Shown: positions 18,336-26,815, counted from the stretch's first letter. The stretch is DNA of 64,000 nt from Microcystis panniformis FACHB-1757 (GCF_001264245.1 NZ_CP011339.1:372001-436000), one strand, 5' to 3'. Numbers and translations: made by a program. The notes: generated by a model from the letters alone, not told the origin.

Positions 18336-19703
18336 CTAGATTTGATGATTAATTACATAAGCTTTAAAAACAGGATTCAAACATAATAAAGCGTTTTCAT
18401 CTTTTGCCACTATTATTCGTCTGATTAGAGATTGAATGACTTTCAAAGAATCTGTATAAGCTAGAGAAGTTTGCTCGATCATTTCTTTAATAGAAATAGG
18501 TTGATTAAAATTTGCTAATTCTGTTAGCATTAGTTTCTCTGATTCTGTTAAATTTTGTAAAATACTTAATAAAGTCTGCTCTAAAGTTTCCTCGGCAATC
18601 GGGTATTTAATCTCCAAAAAGTCAGCCACCTTACCTAAAAATGTCTCTTGAATAAAACTAGCAACTAATTCTAACCAAAGAGGATGACCTTGATAACATT
18701 TAATTAAGGCTTCCCAACTGTCTTCATTTAATAGATTATGATGGCGCAAAATTTCTATGGCATCTTCTCCTAAACCTTCTATGATTAATGTTTTAATGAA
18801 TTTATTTTTCTGCCCATAAAAAGTCGTATCAATAGGTTTTTCTTGACTCAACAACAGTAAACAGCTTTGATGATTGACTTCAGCAATGCTTTTAAACAAT
18901 AGTTGATAATCTTGGTACTCTTTGTGATAATTACCTGCTAGTTTTTTAGAATCAAATAGACTTTGTAAATCATCAAGAATAATCAAGCATCGATGACTTT
19001 TCATTAATTGTAAGAACAAATTTAATTGCTTTTCAAGACTTTGAGAAAGCTTCAATTGAGGATTGATAGATTGTAAAATTTCACTTAAAAGTTCATCTAG
19101 TTTTGGACAAAAATACAAACTTCTGCGAATAACATAGTTAAAATTATCTTTGATTTTATCAACCAGTTTCAGAGAAAGTGTGGTTTTACCAATTTCTTTT
19201 AAACCTAACACATTAACCAAGCGGTATTTGTCCGCAACTATACAAGTTTGCAGGTTATTTAATTCGGTAATTCTTCCATAAAATTGAGTTATTTCAGGAG
19301 TATGACCTAAGTCTAAATAGGGTTGATCCTGCGGGATTTCAGACGGATGATTATTCTTGAGGGAGGATGGATTATGATCACAAATATGAACATTATTAAA
19401 AGAGACTAAATCTCGTCCCATATTATTATTTATAAAGCTATGTTTCTTTAAAACTGCTCTAATATTTGATTTAGTAATATCTTCCCCTAAAACTTCTGAC
19501 AAAATTTTCCATAATTCTGAAGCACTATCTCGAACATGACCTTCACTAAGATGAGATTCTTTGGCAACTTCTGAGTATTTGTAACCTTCTAAAGTCGCTT
19601 CTAAGATAGTTTTTTGAAGATAGTCTAGATGTTGATCTGTTTTGGCAAAAACCAACTCATCTAAGAGATTTAACACCGTATTAGATAGATTAGCTTGAAA
19701 CAT
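18336..19703 (-). CDS. HTH plus NB-ARC-like P-loop ATPase (VMAP-type), copy C
   Basis: This 455-residue protein shares the layout of the genes at 4489 and 25340 but is clearly divergent along its length. An N-terminal helical HTH domain (LDELVFAKTDQHLDYLQ ... YSEVAKESHLSEGHVRDSAS) leads to a linker carrying the conserved VHICDHN segment, then an ATPase with Walker A GLKEIGKTT and Walker B CLIILDDLQ, and a tail ending LCLNPVFKAYV. It is intact and lies alone between the symporter gene and an IS30 scar 22 bases beyond its start. It may be a stand-alone paralogue of the proteins linked to the vWA/phosphatase/kinase triad. Confidence 0.75.
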   Translation of the reverse strand: MFQANLSNTVLNLLDELVFAKTDQHLDYLQKTILEATLEGYKYSEVAKESHLSEGHVRDSASELWKILSEVLGEDITKSNIRAVLKKHSFINNNMGRDLVSFNNVHICDHNPSSLKNNHPSEIPQDQPYLDLGHTPEITQFYGRITELNNLQTCIVADKYRLVNVLGLKEIGKTTLSLKLVDKIKDNFNYVIRRSLYFCPKLDELLSEILQSINPQLKLSQSLEKQLNLFLQLMKSHRCLIILDDLQSLFDSKKLAGNYHKEYQDYQLLFKSIAEVNHQSCLLLLSQEKPIDTTFYGQKNKFIKTLIIEGLGEDAIEILRHHNLLNEDSWEALIKCYQGHPLWLELVASFIQETFLGKVADFLEIKYPIAEETLEQTLLSILQNLTESEKLMLTELANFNQPISIKEMIEQTSLAYTDSLKVIQSLIRRIIVAKDENALLCLNPVFKAYVINHQI

Positions 19704-19724
19704 GGACTATAGATTAGGTATGTG

Positions 19725-19765
19725 AAGGTAGAGCAGACAGTGATGCAATTCAGACTTGAATTGGC
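19725..19765 (+). mobile_element. IS30 3'-end scar
   Basis: About 41 bases match 923-963, the end of the decayed IS30 transposase, with only a few differences; the shared core is GTGATGCAATTCAGACTTGA. Nothing else of the element is present here. It marks a past insertion or rearrangement between the ATPase gene start and the following region. The remaining sequence to 20149 shows no gene or RNA that I recognise. Confidence 0.7.
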
Positions 19766-20149
19766 GAGTTTTTACGCGATGTGCAACTAAAAACGACAGA
19801 ATCAGGGTTCCCGATGATACTTTATCACTGCTGATTTCTGAGAGCCTTGTAAATCAAGACTAAAAATATAGTTGCACACGGGGTAGTTTTTTACTTATTC
19901 TAGCTGACATTTCCGATATTTCAGATCAATTGTTTGGCTGTAAGTTCCGACTTTTCCGACTTACTAAACTCAAGACTGCGATGTATCCTAAGTAATTAAG
20001 CAGTTTCAAGGCTTTATTTAGCCAATGTAAAGAAAATGTGAAATAGTACAGGTTCTAGCATATCACAGTCAGGATGCTTAAGGTGGCTTTAGGCAATGTA
20101 GCCCAGGCCGCACGCTCAACCAGTACACAAATCAAATGGGGAGGAAAAA

Positions 20150-20536
20150 ATGACATCAAGTTCTAAAGAAAATGTCTTAGTTGACAACTGTTTTGGTATT
20201 GTAACGAACAAAAGACTTACCTATATGGCGAAGAAAAGCTGGTTTCGTGGTGGACGAAGAGAAGATGTTCCTCTCAAGCAAGTTGTTGCAGTTCGATATG
20301 AAATGGATAGGAAAGTTGTTGGGGGACTATTCCTTGTTGTTTTAGGGATTGTCTTGATAACTGTAGTAGTGGGTATTATTCCCTTGATTTTTGGTGTTCT
20401 ATTGATGTGGGGATCTCCAACGGTAAGTGTGGTTACGGCCGGAGGAACAGCAACTCCTGTCACTGGATGGCCATGGCAAAAATCAGAAGCAGAAGCGTTT
20501 GTAAATGCTGTACATGGTCAATTATTCGGTGAGTAA
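20150..20536 (+). CDS. Small membrane protein with PH-like N-terminus
   Basis: This 128-residue protein starts MTSSSKENVLVDNCFGIVTN after a GGGAGGA ribosome site. The first 60 residues (GIVTNKRLTYMAKKSW ... VPLKQVVAVRYEMDRK) read like a bacterial PH-type beta domain. One long or two short hydrophobic helices follow (GGLFLVVLGIVLITVVVGII), then a short cytoplasmic tail. It is the first of three small membrane-protein genes on this strand. Function unknown. Confidence 0.6.
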   Translation: MTSSSKENVLVDNCFGIVTNKRLTYMAKKSWFRGGRREDVPLKQVVAVRYEMDRKVVGGLFLVVLGIVLITVVVGIIPLIFGVLLMWGSPTVSVVTAGGTATPVTGWPWQKSEAEAFVNAVHGQLFGE

Positions 20537-20558
20537 ATCGAGCGCACAAATTGTTAAA

Positions 20559-20633
20559 ATTTACTCAATCTTGCTGATACTTTTATAACTTCGGAAAATT
20601 AAAAAGTTAGCTGGAGAATTTTTTATGGATTTG
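20559..20633 (+). repeat. Leader repeat, copy 1
   Basis: This 75-base segment before the next gene includes TTTACTCAATCTTGCTGATA and ends TAGCTGGAGAATTTTTTATG, which carries the ribosome site and start codon. It is repeated at 21048-21122 before the following gene with roughly 80 percent identity. Confidence 0.75.
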
Positions 20634-21029
20634 GCAAATCGTTTGCTAATAATGCCTCATTACTTGAGTTGTTTAATTTCATATTTCTTTTTCTTCTATG
20701 GTGTATTACTTGCTGTTGTTGGGTTATTTGCACGGGAATTAGTTGCCCAATTCTTTCTAAATTGGCATATACTTATAGTAATATTTTTTCAGTTTCTTTT
20801 ACAGATGTTTTTAAACCAATCATCACAGGAACAACTTCTGATGACTTTGGCCAGAGACATTGCATTATTGGCTTTCGGAATGTTACCAAGTATAGTGCCT
20901 ACCAGTAATTTTCAAGAGGGTCTTCTCGTTTTTGTAATTTCGGGATTTTTTATGGTCGGAATCCTTGACTCAGAAGTAGTTAAGAGTTGTGGTACTTTCG
21001 AGCAATTGCTTGAAATGTTTGGTCGCTAA
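20625..21029 (+). CDS. Hypothetical membrane protein
   Basis: This 134-residue protein starts MDLANRLLIMPHYLSCLISY and has about three to four hydrophobic helices with few charges. The start codon and the CTGGAGAA ribosome site belong to the duplicated leader. It shares the leader and the MD start with the next gene but little other sequence. No known family; possibly an immunity-like or small accessory membrane protein, but nothing proves this. Confidence 0.55.
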   Translation: MDLANRLLIMPHYLSCLISYFFFFYGVLLAVVGLFARELVAQFFLNWHILIVIFFQFLLQMFLNQSSQEQLLMTLARDIALLAFGMLPSIVPTSNFQEGLLVFVISGFFMVGILDSEVVKSCGTFEQLLEMFGR

Positions 21030-21047
21030 ATAATATAGATTTTTAAG

Positions 21048-21122
21048 ATTTACTCAATCTTGCTGATACTTTCATGACTTTAGAGATTTACAAACTTAGC
21101 TGGAGAATTTTTTATGGATTGG
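21048..21122 (+). repeat. Leader repeat, copy 2
   Basis: This is the second copy of the leader found at 20559-20633, again ending in the ribosome site and start codon of a small membrane-protein gene. The conservation of a leader ahead of two different proteins suggests a tandem duplication or shared regulation. Confidence 0.75.
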
Positions 21123-21548
21123 GGAAATGCTTTGAGAAATGTTTACGATGGGATCGTAAAAGCTGTCTCTGTTGGGTTTTCATTGATGGCGATTTATTTG
21201 GGATTTTGGGGATTTTTTGCACAAGATGCTGGAGCAATATCCCTACTATTTATAGTAGGTACTAGCTTGACTATTCTAAGTTATGCTATAACACCTGTAC
21301 TAGGCTTAAGTTTAGATATATCTGCAATTTTAACTGATTTATTACTTGTTATAGTATCATATTTTGTGGCACATCTTTTTTTATCTGGTGCTTCTTCATA
21401 TTTCGGAGTTCCCTATTCACCATTTCTTGTTAATATAATGTTTTTTGGAGCTATCGTTATGGTTAATCTTCGCCGAATAGCGGAGGTAACTTGTTTACCA
21501 CAACTTGCACAAATATTCAGTTTTTCTATTAATCATTGCCTACGCTAA
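21114..21548 (+). CDS. Hypothetical membrane protein
   Basis: This 144-residue protein starts MDWGNALRNVYDGIVKAVSV and contains about four transmembrane helices (SLMAIYLGFWGFFAQ, LLFIVGTSLTILSYAITPVL, LLLVIVSYFVAHLFL and FLVNIMFFGAIVMV), ending with a short basic tail. It has the same leader and start context as the gene at 20625. No family recognised. Confidence 0.55.
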   Translation: MDWGNALRNVYDGIVKAVSVGFSLMAIYLGFWGFFAQDAGAISLLFIVGTSLTILSYAITPVLGLSLDISAILTDLLLVIVSYFVAHLFLSGASSYFGVPYSPFLVNIMFFGAIVMVNLRRIAEVTCLPQLAQIFSFSINHCLR

Positions 21549-21609
21549 TTTTTTTAAATGACGAATATTTATATATTCTAATGATAACAAAAGCTCCATA
21601 TTTAAGGCT

Positions 21610-21831
21610 TTAACTAAAGATTACTTTGTTATAAACATCTGCCATCTCTACCTCAATCCTCAAAGATTTTAAAGGAACAATAATGTTAGTTTCATAAGCG
21701 GTAAAAAAACAGCGATCTCGCAGAGATCCGCTTTGCGGTGCGCCTTCTTCTTGAAAATGTTCAATATAACATCGCCAATTGAAGTCTGAATTGGCAGTTA
21801 TAGTCATTTCAATTAAGATTGAGAATATCAA
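21610..21831 (-). CDS. Doubtful small reading frame
   Basis: A 73-codon frame whose product has no recognisable motif. Its middle includes a GCGCACCGCAAAGCGGATCT stretch that looks like inserted repeat sequence. No convincing ribosome site was seen. The following 21832-22218 has no gene that I can identify: it holds simple AATTCATAATTC repeats and AT-rich sequence. Kept only as a low-confidence call. Confidence 0.2.
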   Translation of the reverse strand: MIFSILIEMTITANSDFNWRCYIEHFQEEGAPQSGSLRDRCFFTAYETNIIVPLKSLRIEVEMADVYNKVIFS

Positions 21832-22218
21832 TGCTAGAGTTAATCAGGGTTTCATCGGTCTAGAGCGTATCAGACTTATCTGAAATGACTATATCAGTTT
21901 ACTGTCTTCCCACTCCCCAATTCATAATTCATAATTCCCCAAACCCTCACCGCTCAAGGAATTAGAAGTTTCACAGCATAATTAGGAGAGATACCTTGAC
22001 TTTTGCGGCGGCTTGGGTTATGATTTTCTTACAATGGGACTTTTGTGTTTAAGTTCAAGTGCTAAGATTTCCATTATTACTAAACTCTTTTAAAAATATT
22101 GTCCCAAAATCTGCCAAAAAAAGCAAGCAAAATTTTGCCGTCAATTGTTAAGTTTTGTTAAGAAAAATAGCAAGAGCGGCAAGGAATAGAAATTCCTTAC
22201 CGTTGACTTTGGCCGGAC

Positions 22219-22656
22219 TCACCACTTCTTATAGGGTAAAAACTTACCCGACATAGTAATTTTAACGCGATCGCCTTTAGGGTCTTCCTCCTTATCCACG
22301 TCGAGGGTAAAATCGATCGCACTCATAATACCATCGCCGAATTTTTCATGAATCACCGATTTTAGTGGCATTCCATACACCTGCATGATCTCGTAGAAAC
22401 GATAAATCAGGGGGTCGGTGGGGACAACAGGACCCAATCCCTTGACAGGATACTCGGTTAAGGATGCGACGATTTCGGTTCCCAGTCCCAAAGCTGCCAC
22501 AATTTTCGTTGCTTCTTCTAGGGAGGCGCTCGCTTGCCGGTAAAAAACAGCGGCAATCCACACCTCATCTCGTCCTAGAATCGCTTCTAGGTCAGCGAAA
22601 CTGAGGCCTTTTTCCTTCTTCGCTTCCAATAGTTTTGCGGTAATTTCGGGTATCAT
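22219..22656 (-). CDS. cynS: Cyanate hydratase (cyanase)
   Basis: This 145-residue enzyme converts cyanate and bicarbonate to ammonia and CO2 in the cytosol, acting as a decamer. It has the N-terminal helical domain ([19 protein letters not shown]) and the cyanase domain with catalytic Arg and Glu in [11 protein letters not shown] and the Ser of IMSAIDF, ending KFLPYKKW. Length matches the family (about 147-156). The start at [10 protein letters not shown] is natural. It is not next to a cyanate or nitrate transporter here and stands alone upstream of, and divergent from, psbA copy 2. Confidence 0.96.
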   Translation of the reverse strand: MIPEITAKLLEAKKEKGLSFADLEAILGRDEVWIAAVFYRQASASLEEATKIVAALGLGTEIVASLTEYPVKGLGPVVPTDPLIYRFYEIMQVYGMPLKSVIHEKFGDGIMSAIDFTLDVDKEEDPKGDRVKITMSGKFLPYKKW

Positions 22657-22756
22657 TGCTTATTTTTGCAGAATTTGTCTGCTTCTAGTTTACCTGAACA
22701 TCAATTATATAAGTAAAAGTTATGACATTGATAAAAAAAACATTTCTTAAAACCCC

Positions 22757-22785
22757 TTTACATAACTATAAAAAGCCGATAGTAT
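22757..22785 (+). promoter_or_regulatory. Promoter of psbA copy 2
   Basis: TTTACA is followed, after exactly 17 bases, by TAGTAT, about 57 bases upstream of the start codon. The element spacing equals that of psbA copy 1, but the surrounding leader (TTGACAACCTAATACATACA) is different. Confidence 0.7.
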
Positions 22786-22842
22786 TAACTCATGTCAAAC
22801 GACGAACCTTGACAACCTAATACATACAGAAATTATCCAACC

Positions 22843-23925
22843 ATGACTACCACTCTACAACAGCGCGAGAGCGCTTCCCTGTGGGAGCAGTTCTGCCAGT
22901 GGATTACCAGCACCAACAACCGTTTATACATCGGTTGGTTCGGTGTCATCATGATCCCCACCCTGCTCACCGCCACCACCTGCTTCATCATCGCCTTTAT
23001 CGCCGCTCCTCCTGTAGATATCGACGGTATTCGCGAGCCTGTAGCTGGTTCCCTACTCTACGGAAACAACATCATCTCTGGTGCAGTTGTTCCCTCTTCT
23101 AACGCAATTGGACTCCACTTCTACCCCATCTGGGAAGCAGCTTCCTTAGATGAGTGGTTATACAACGGTGGTCCCTACCAGTTAGTCATTTTCCACTTCT
23201 TACTAGGTGTCTTCTGCTACCTCGGTCGTCAGTGGGAACTGTCTTTCCGTTTAGGAATGCGTCCTTGGATTTGTGTAGCTTACTCTGCACCTGTATCCGC
23301 CGCAACTGCTGTATTCTTAATCTATCCCATCGGACAAGGTTCCTTCTCTGATGGTATGCCTTTAGGAATCTCTGGAACCTTCAACTTTATGTTTGTGTTC
23401 CAAGCAGAACATAACATTCTGATGCACCCCTTCCATATGTTAGGTGTTGCTGGTGTGTTCGGCGGTTCCTTGTTCAGTGCAATGCACGGTTCCCTAGTAA
23501 CTTCTTCTTTAGTGCGTGAAACCACTGAAATCGAATCTCAGAACTACGGTTACAAATTCGGTCAAGAAGAAGAAACCTACAATATCGTTGCCGCTCACGG
23601 TTACTTCGGACGTTTAATCTTCCAATACGCTTCTTTCAACAACAGCCGCTCTCTGCACTTCTTCTTAGGTGCATGGCCGGTAATCGGTATCTGGTTTACG
23701 GCAATGGGTGTTAGCACCATGGCGTTTAACCTCAACGGTTTCAACTTCAACCAGTCGATTCTCGATTCTCAAGGTCGTGTAATCGGTACTTGGGCCGATG
23801 TGTTAAACCGCGCTGGTATCGGTATGGAAGTAATGCACGAGCGCAATGCACATAACTTCCCCTTAGACTTAGCTAGTGGTGAACAGGCTCCCGTAGCTCT
23901 GACTGCTCCCGCTATCAATGGTTAA
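22843..23925 (+). CDS. psbA: Photosystem II D1 protein, copy 2
   Basis: This gene encodes the same 360-residue D1 protein as the inverted copy at 6690-7772, including Gln130, the QB-pocket Ser264 region, the Mn ligands near the C-terminus and the 16-residue processed tail. The DNA is nearly identical and the match continues through the stop codon into the terminator. Only the 5' leader differs. The pair forms an inverted repeat of about 1.15 kb, likely kept alike by gene conversion. A TA module and the ATPase copy B follow downstream. Confidence 0.98.
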   Translation: MTTTLQQRESASLWEQFCQWITSTNNRLYIGWFGVIMIPTLLTATTCFIIAFIAAPPVDIDGIREPVAGSLLYGNNIISGAVVPSSNAIGLHFYPIWEAASLDEWLYNGGPYQLVIFHFLLGVFCYLGRQWELSFRLGMRPWICVAYSAPVSAATAVFLIYPIGQGSFSDGMPLGISGTFNFMFVFQAEHNILMHPFHMLGVAGVFGGSLFSAMHGSLVTSSLVRETTEIESQNYGYKFGQEEETYNIVAAHGYFGRLIFQYASFNNSRSLHFFLGAWPVIGIWFTAMGVSTMAFNLNGFNFNQSILDSQGRVIGTWADVLNRAGIGMEVMHERNAHNFPLDLASGEQAPVALTAPAING

Positions 23926-23942
23926 TTCCTAGTCTGAACGAA

Positions 23943-23973
23943 AAGGCACTCCCGCAAGGGGGTGCTTTTTTGT
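23943..23973 (+). terminator. Terminator after psbA copy 2
   Basis: The hairpin GGCACTCCC / GGGGGTGC with loop GCAA is followed by a T run. It is the counterpart of the terminator at 6644-6676. Confidence 0.85.
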
Positions 23974-24010
23974 TGTTAGAATAGAAGGTGGTTTTTTGAG
24001 AGGTTGAATT

Positions 24011-24226
24011 ATGATCAGTTTAGAACAAGCTTTAAATACTGTTGAGCAACTATCTTTAGAACAACAGGAAATGTTATTAGAAATTTTACAAAATCGTTTA
24101 CTTGATATTCGCCGTCAAGAAATTGCTAGGGATGCTAGGGAGTCAATTAATGCTTTTCATCAAAGAGAATTTAAACCTCAACCCCTAGAAATTGTTCTGA
24201 GAGAATTGAGAGAAACTTTGGAATAG
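24011..24226 (+). CDS. Antitoxin of RelE-type module 1
   Basis: This 71-residue helical, charged protein starts MISLEQALNTVEQLSLEQQE. It resembles small cyanobacterial antitoxins of the type that precede RelE/ParE-like toxins: an N-terminal LEQ-rich helix followed by a tail that ends ELRETLE. It lies five bases before the toxin gene. A homologous but divergent antitoxin sits at 24768. Confidence 0.75.
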   Translation: MISLEQALNTVEQLSLEQQEMLLEILQNRLLDIRRQEIARDARESINAFHQREFKPQPLEIVLRELRETLE

Positions 24227-24231
24227 ATATT

Positions 24232-24516
24232 ATGAGAGAACTGGTTTTAACGCCTAAATTTAAGCGGACTTTCCGTAAGTTTGTTCTCAGAAATCCTCAG
24301 CGACAGAAAGCGATTGAGAAAACATTGGCACAAATGAGGGAAGATATTTATTTTTTGAGCTTGGGAACTCATTCATTAAGAGGGGAATTATCGGGACTTA
24401 AAGCTTGTTCTTGTGGTTATGATTGTCGGATTATTTTTTCTATAAAAATTGAGCCAGACACCCAGGAGGAAGTTATCATTTTACTTGACATTGGTACTCA
24501 TGATGAAGTGTATTGA
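24232..24516 (+). CDS. RelE/YafQ-like toxin, module 1
   Basis: This 94-residue protein starts MRELVLTPKFKRTFRKFVLR. It has a typical RelE-superfamily arrangement: an N-terminal basic helix pair, SLGTHSLRGELSGLKACSCG, then YDCRIIFSI and a final VIILLDIGTHDEVY. RelE-family toxins cut mRNA at the ribosome. Its C-terminal His-Asp-Glu-Val-Tyr resembles the YafQ/YoeB active-site end. It is coupled to the antitoxin gene. A 76-bp repeat starts two bases after its stop. Confidence 0.8.
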   Translation: MRELVLTPKFKRTFRKFVLRNPQRQKAIEKTLAQMREDIYFLSLGTHSLRGELSGLKACSCGYDCRIIFSIKIEPDTQEEVIILLDIGTHDEVY

Positions 24517-24517
24517 T

Positions 24518-24593
24518 AAAATAGGAAAAACTAGAAAGCGCTCCTGCGGGTTTCTGCGTTGCGGTACACATATATTTATAATAAGATAAATTT
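24518..24593 (+). repeat. 76-bp direct repeat after TA module 1
   Basis: This segment, which includes CGGGTTTCTGCGTTGCGGTA, is repeated at 25261-25336 with a single mismatch. Each copy immediately follows the toxin stop codon of a TA module. The stretch between (24594-24767) contains TATCTT-like AT-rich sequence and a CACAAAGACACAAAGGACAC simple repeat. Confidence 0.9.
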
Positions 24594-24767
24594 GGCTCTC
24601 TTAGGTTTGGTGGGTAAAATGTATTCTAAGATACAGTCCTGGTGACGAGCGAGTGGAGCAAACCACAAAGACACAAAGGACACAAAGATTGATCGCTCCT
24701 ATATAAGTTAAACTGATCACACAAAGAATAAGAGATCCCAGGTTTTGATCGAGAGTTAAGAGGTAAA

Positions 24768-24977
24768 ATGATGACTTTGCAAGAAATGATCAAATCTTTT
24801 GAGAATTTATCAGAGGATGAACAGGAGTCATTGTTAGAGATTTTGTGTCAATATAGAGCTAAAGCAAGAGAAAGAGAAATTTTAGCTAATTTTAAGGAAT
24901 TGAAAGATGCGATCGCTACTGGAACGGCCAGAAGGGGAACCGTAGAAGATTTGATTGCTGATTTGAATGAGGATTAA
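24768..24977 (+). CDS. Antitoxin of RelE-type module 2
   Basis: This 69-residue helical protein starts MMTLQEMIKSFENLSEDEQE and is related in shape and position to the module 1 antitoxin. It ends with a basic RRGTVEDLIADLNED tail. It lies two bases before the toxin. GAGAGTTAAGAGG upstream gives a plausible ribosome site. Confidence 0.75.
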   Translation: MMTLQEMIKSFENLSEDEQESLLEILCQYRAKAREREILANFKELKDAIATGTARRGTVEDLIADLNED

Positions 24978-24979
24978 CC

Positions 24980-25267
24980 ATGGATCTAATATGGAGTGAT
25001 GGGTTTAAGCGTTCGTTTAAGAAGCTAATCAAGAAAAATCCCCAGTTAAAACCTCAAATTTTCGATGTACTTAGAAAACTGGCAGAAAACCCATTTACAC
25101 TGTCTTTAAAAACCCATAAGTTAAGTGGTAATTTAGAAGGGTTATGGTCTTGTACTGTAGCTTACGATTGTCGAATTATTTTTAGTTTTTCGGAAGATGG
25201 AGAATATTTAGAAGTTATCATCTTGTTAATTGATATTGGTAGTCACGATCAGGTGTATAGAAAATAG
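24980..25267 (+). CDS. RelE/YafQ-like toxin, module 2
   Basis: This 95-residue protein starts MDLIWSDGFKRSFKKLIKKN. It matches module 1 in layout: a basic helix pair, SLKTHKLSGNLEGLWSCTVA, YDCRIIFSF and a C-terminal LIDIGSHDQVYRK. It therefore belongs to the same RelE-like family. The two modules are tandem, each followed by the 76-bp repeat, which here overlaps the last codons. The second repeat ends just before the ATPase copy B stop. Confidence 0.8.
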   Translation: MDLIWSDGFKRSFKKLIKKNPQLKPQIFDVLRKLAENPFTLSLKTHKLSGNLEGLWSCTVAYDCRIIFSFSEDGEYLEVIILLIDIGSHDQVYRK

Positions 25268-25336
25268 GAAAAACTAGAAAGCGATCCTGCGGGTTTCTGC
25301 GTTGCGGTACACATATATTTATAATAAGATAAATTT
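25261..25336 (+). repeat. 76-bp direct repeat after TA module 2
   Basis: This second copy of the repeat at 24518-24593 ends three bases before the convergent ATPase stop, at the point where the homology between ATPase copies A and B also ends. It is therefore a likely recombination junction. Confidence 0.9.
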
Positions 25337-25339
25337 TTC

Positions 25340-26710
25340 CTAATCGTTAGGATTTCTTTTAAGATAGGATCTAAACACAGGATTAATGGGAAAATAGGAC
25401 GAGGTTTCTGATGGTAATTTATCCAGTAAACAGCGTCTCATTAATGACTGAATAGCTGCCCAAAATTCAGAAGTAGATAAGTCAAGATTAGCAGTTTTGG
25501 GAACCTTTTCTACCGCTTCAGTTTGATTAGCTAACCAGTGTATCACCTTTTTTTCTGTTGCGGATAAACGCTGTAAATGACATTCGATCGAGTCTTCTAT
25601 ATCTCCTAAATAAATTTCATTTTTCATTTGTTCTAAAAATAAGGACACTTCTCCATCAAATAGCTCAATAATGGTTGAGGAGATGATATTTAACCAGTTA
25701 GGATGACCTTGATAAAGTTCCCTCAGTTCCGTCCATTTCTCCTCACTTTTTAAACCGTATTCTTTGAAGATTTCTTCAAATTCTGTTGTTAAACCTTGCA
25801 GGTATAAAGTTTTAATTTTATCGGATTTTAAGGTGACAAAATCTCTGGGAAGTTCCCAACTAATTAAAATCAAACAACTTTGATGAGATGTGGTAGCAAT
25901 TTGATGAAAAAATTTATGATAATCCTGACAGTCGGGTAAATATTTACCTGCTAATTCCCCCGGTTTAAAAATATTCTGCACATCATCAAGAATAATTAAA
26001 CAACGATAGGAGCTTAGATAATCTATTATATCAGGTAAGGGGGTTGATAGAGATTGGGCGAAAAACTGTTTTAGATCATCTTTGAGAGCGATTAATTGAG
26101 GAATATTTTCCAGACTGCGATAAATAATATAATCAAATTGTGGGGCAATTTCTGAAATTAATTTAAGGGTTAAAGCTGTTTTTCCAATTCCACTTAACCC
26201 ATAAATGGTAATTAATCGAGTTTTATTATCTAGCCATTCTTTTAAGGTTGATATTTCTAACTTACGTCCACAGTTATACCTTAATTCAGGAGCTTTTGTT
26301 AAGTCAATTATGGGGGATTGATCGTCATTGCGTAAAAAACTTTTTGTTTTTTTTCCATTATTAATTGTTTGTAAAGATTGATCACAAATATGAATATTTC
26401 CTTGATTAACTTGTAAACAATGACCAAAATTAGAAGTTTGAGAAACCCGATATTTTCTTTCTAACTTGGATCGTAAATTATCTTTATTAACATCTTCGTC
26501 TAATACCTTACCCAACTTTTTCCATAAGTTAGCAGCCTCTTTTTTAATATGAGATTCACTACAACCATTAAAAGATTGAGCAATTTGCCAATATTTTTGA
26601 CCTTGCCAAACCCCTGTCAAGATTGCTTCTTGTACTGGTGTCAGATGAGACGCCACTTTCTCAAACATTAAATCATCAACATATTGCAAAACTTGGTCAA
26701 TATTATTCAT
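25340..26710 (-). CDS. HTH plus NB-ARC-like P-loop ATPase (VMAP-type), copy B
   Basis: This 456-residue protein starts MNNIDQVLQYVDDLMFEKVA. The N-terminal helical/HTH domain (WQIAQSFNGCSESHIKKEAA) is followed by a linker with NIHICDQS, then an ATPase with Walker A GLSGIGKT and Walker B CLIILDDVQ. From about residue 128 on it is nearly identical to copy A (4489-5859; only about eight residues differ), whereas the first 128 residues are as different as those of copy C. It is divergent from the vWA-phosphatase-kinase operon across 248 bases that hold repeated motifs. This pairing suggests that it is the regulator or sensor ATPase of that operon; this is an inference. Confidence 0.8.
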   Translation of the reverse strand: MNNIDQVLQYVDDLMFEKVASHLTPVQEAILTGVWQGQKYWQIAQSFNGCSESHIKKEAANLWKKLGKVLDEDVNKDNLRSKLERKYRVSQTSNFGHCLQVNQGNIHICDQSLQTINNGKKTKSFLRNDDQSPIIDLTKAPELRYNCGRKLEISTLKEWLDNKTRLITIYGLSGIGKTALTLKLISEIAPQFDYIIYRSLENIPQLIALKDDLKQFFAQSLSTPLPDIIDYLSSYRCLIILDDVQNIFKPGELAGKYLPDCQDYHKFFHQIATTSHQSCLILISWELPRDFVTLKSDKIKTLYLQGLTTEFEEIFKEYGLKSEEKWTELRELYQGHPNWLNIISSTIIELFDGEVSLFLEQMKNEIYLGDIEDSIECHLQRLSATEKKVIHWLANQTEAVEKVPKTANLDLSTSEFWAAIQSLMRRCLLDKLPSETSSYFPINPVFRSYLKRNPND

Positions 26711-26768
26711 TTCTGGTTAAAAAATTAGAGGGTTAATCCAATATATTATACCAAACGGAACTAAGACT

Positions 26769-26815
26769 GTACCATAACCTACCTATAAATTGTGTACCAA
26801 AGCCTACTTTGGTAC
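26769..26815. promoter_or_regulatory. Candidate operator in the divergent intergenic region
   Basis: Two direct repeats, GTACCATAACCTACCT (26769) and GTACCAAAGCCTACTT (26794), lie 25 bases apart. The second also forms a perfect inverted repeat, GTACCAAAG / CTTTGGTAC with a 4-base gap (26794-26815). It lies between the HTH-ATPase gene and the triad genes and is not coding. A binding site for the HTH-ATPase or another regulator is possible but unproven. Confidence 0.5.

Noticed and set aside
22881..23351. Overlapping reading frames inside psbA on the same and opposite strands
   Set aside because: They are shadows of the codon-biased psbA frame and appear in both copies.
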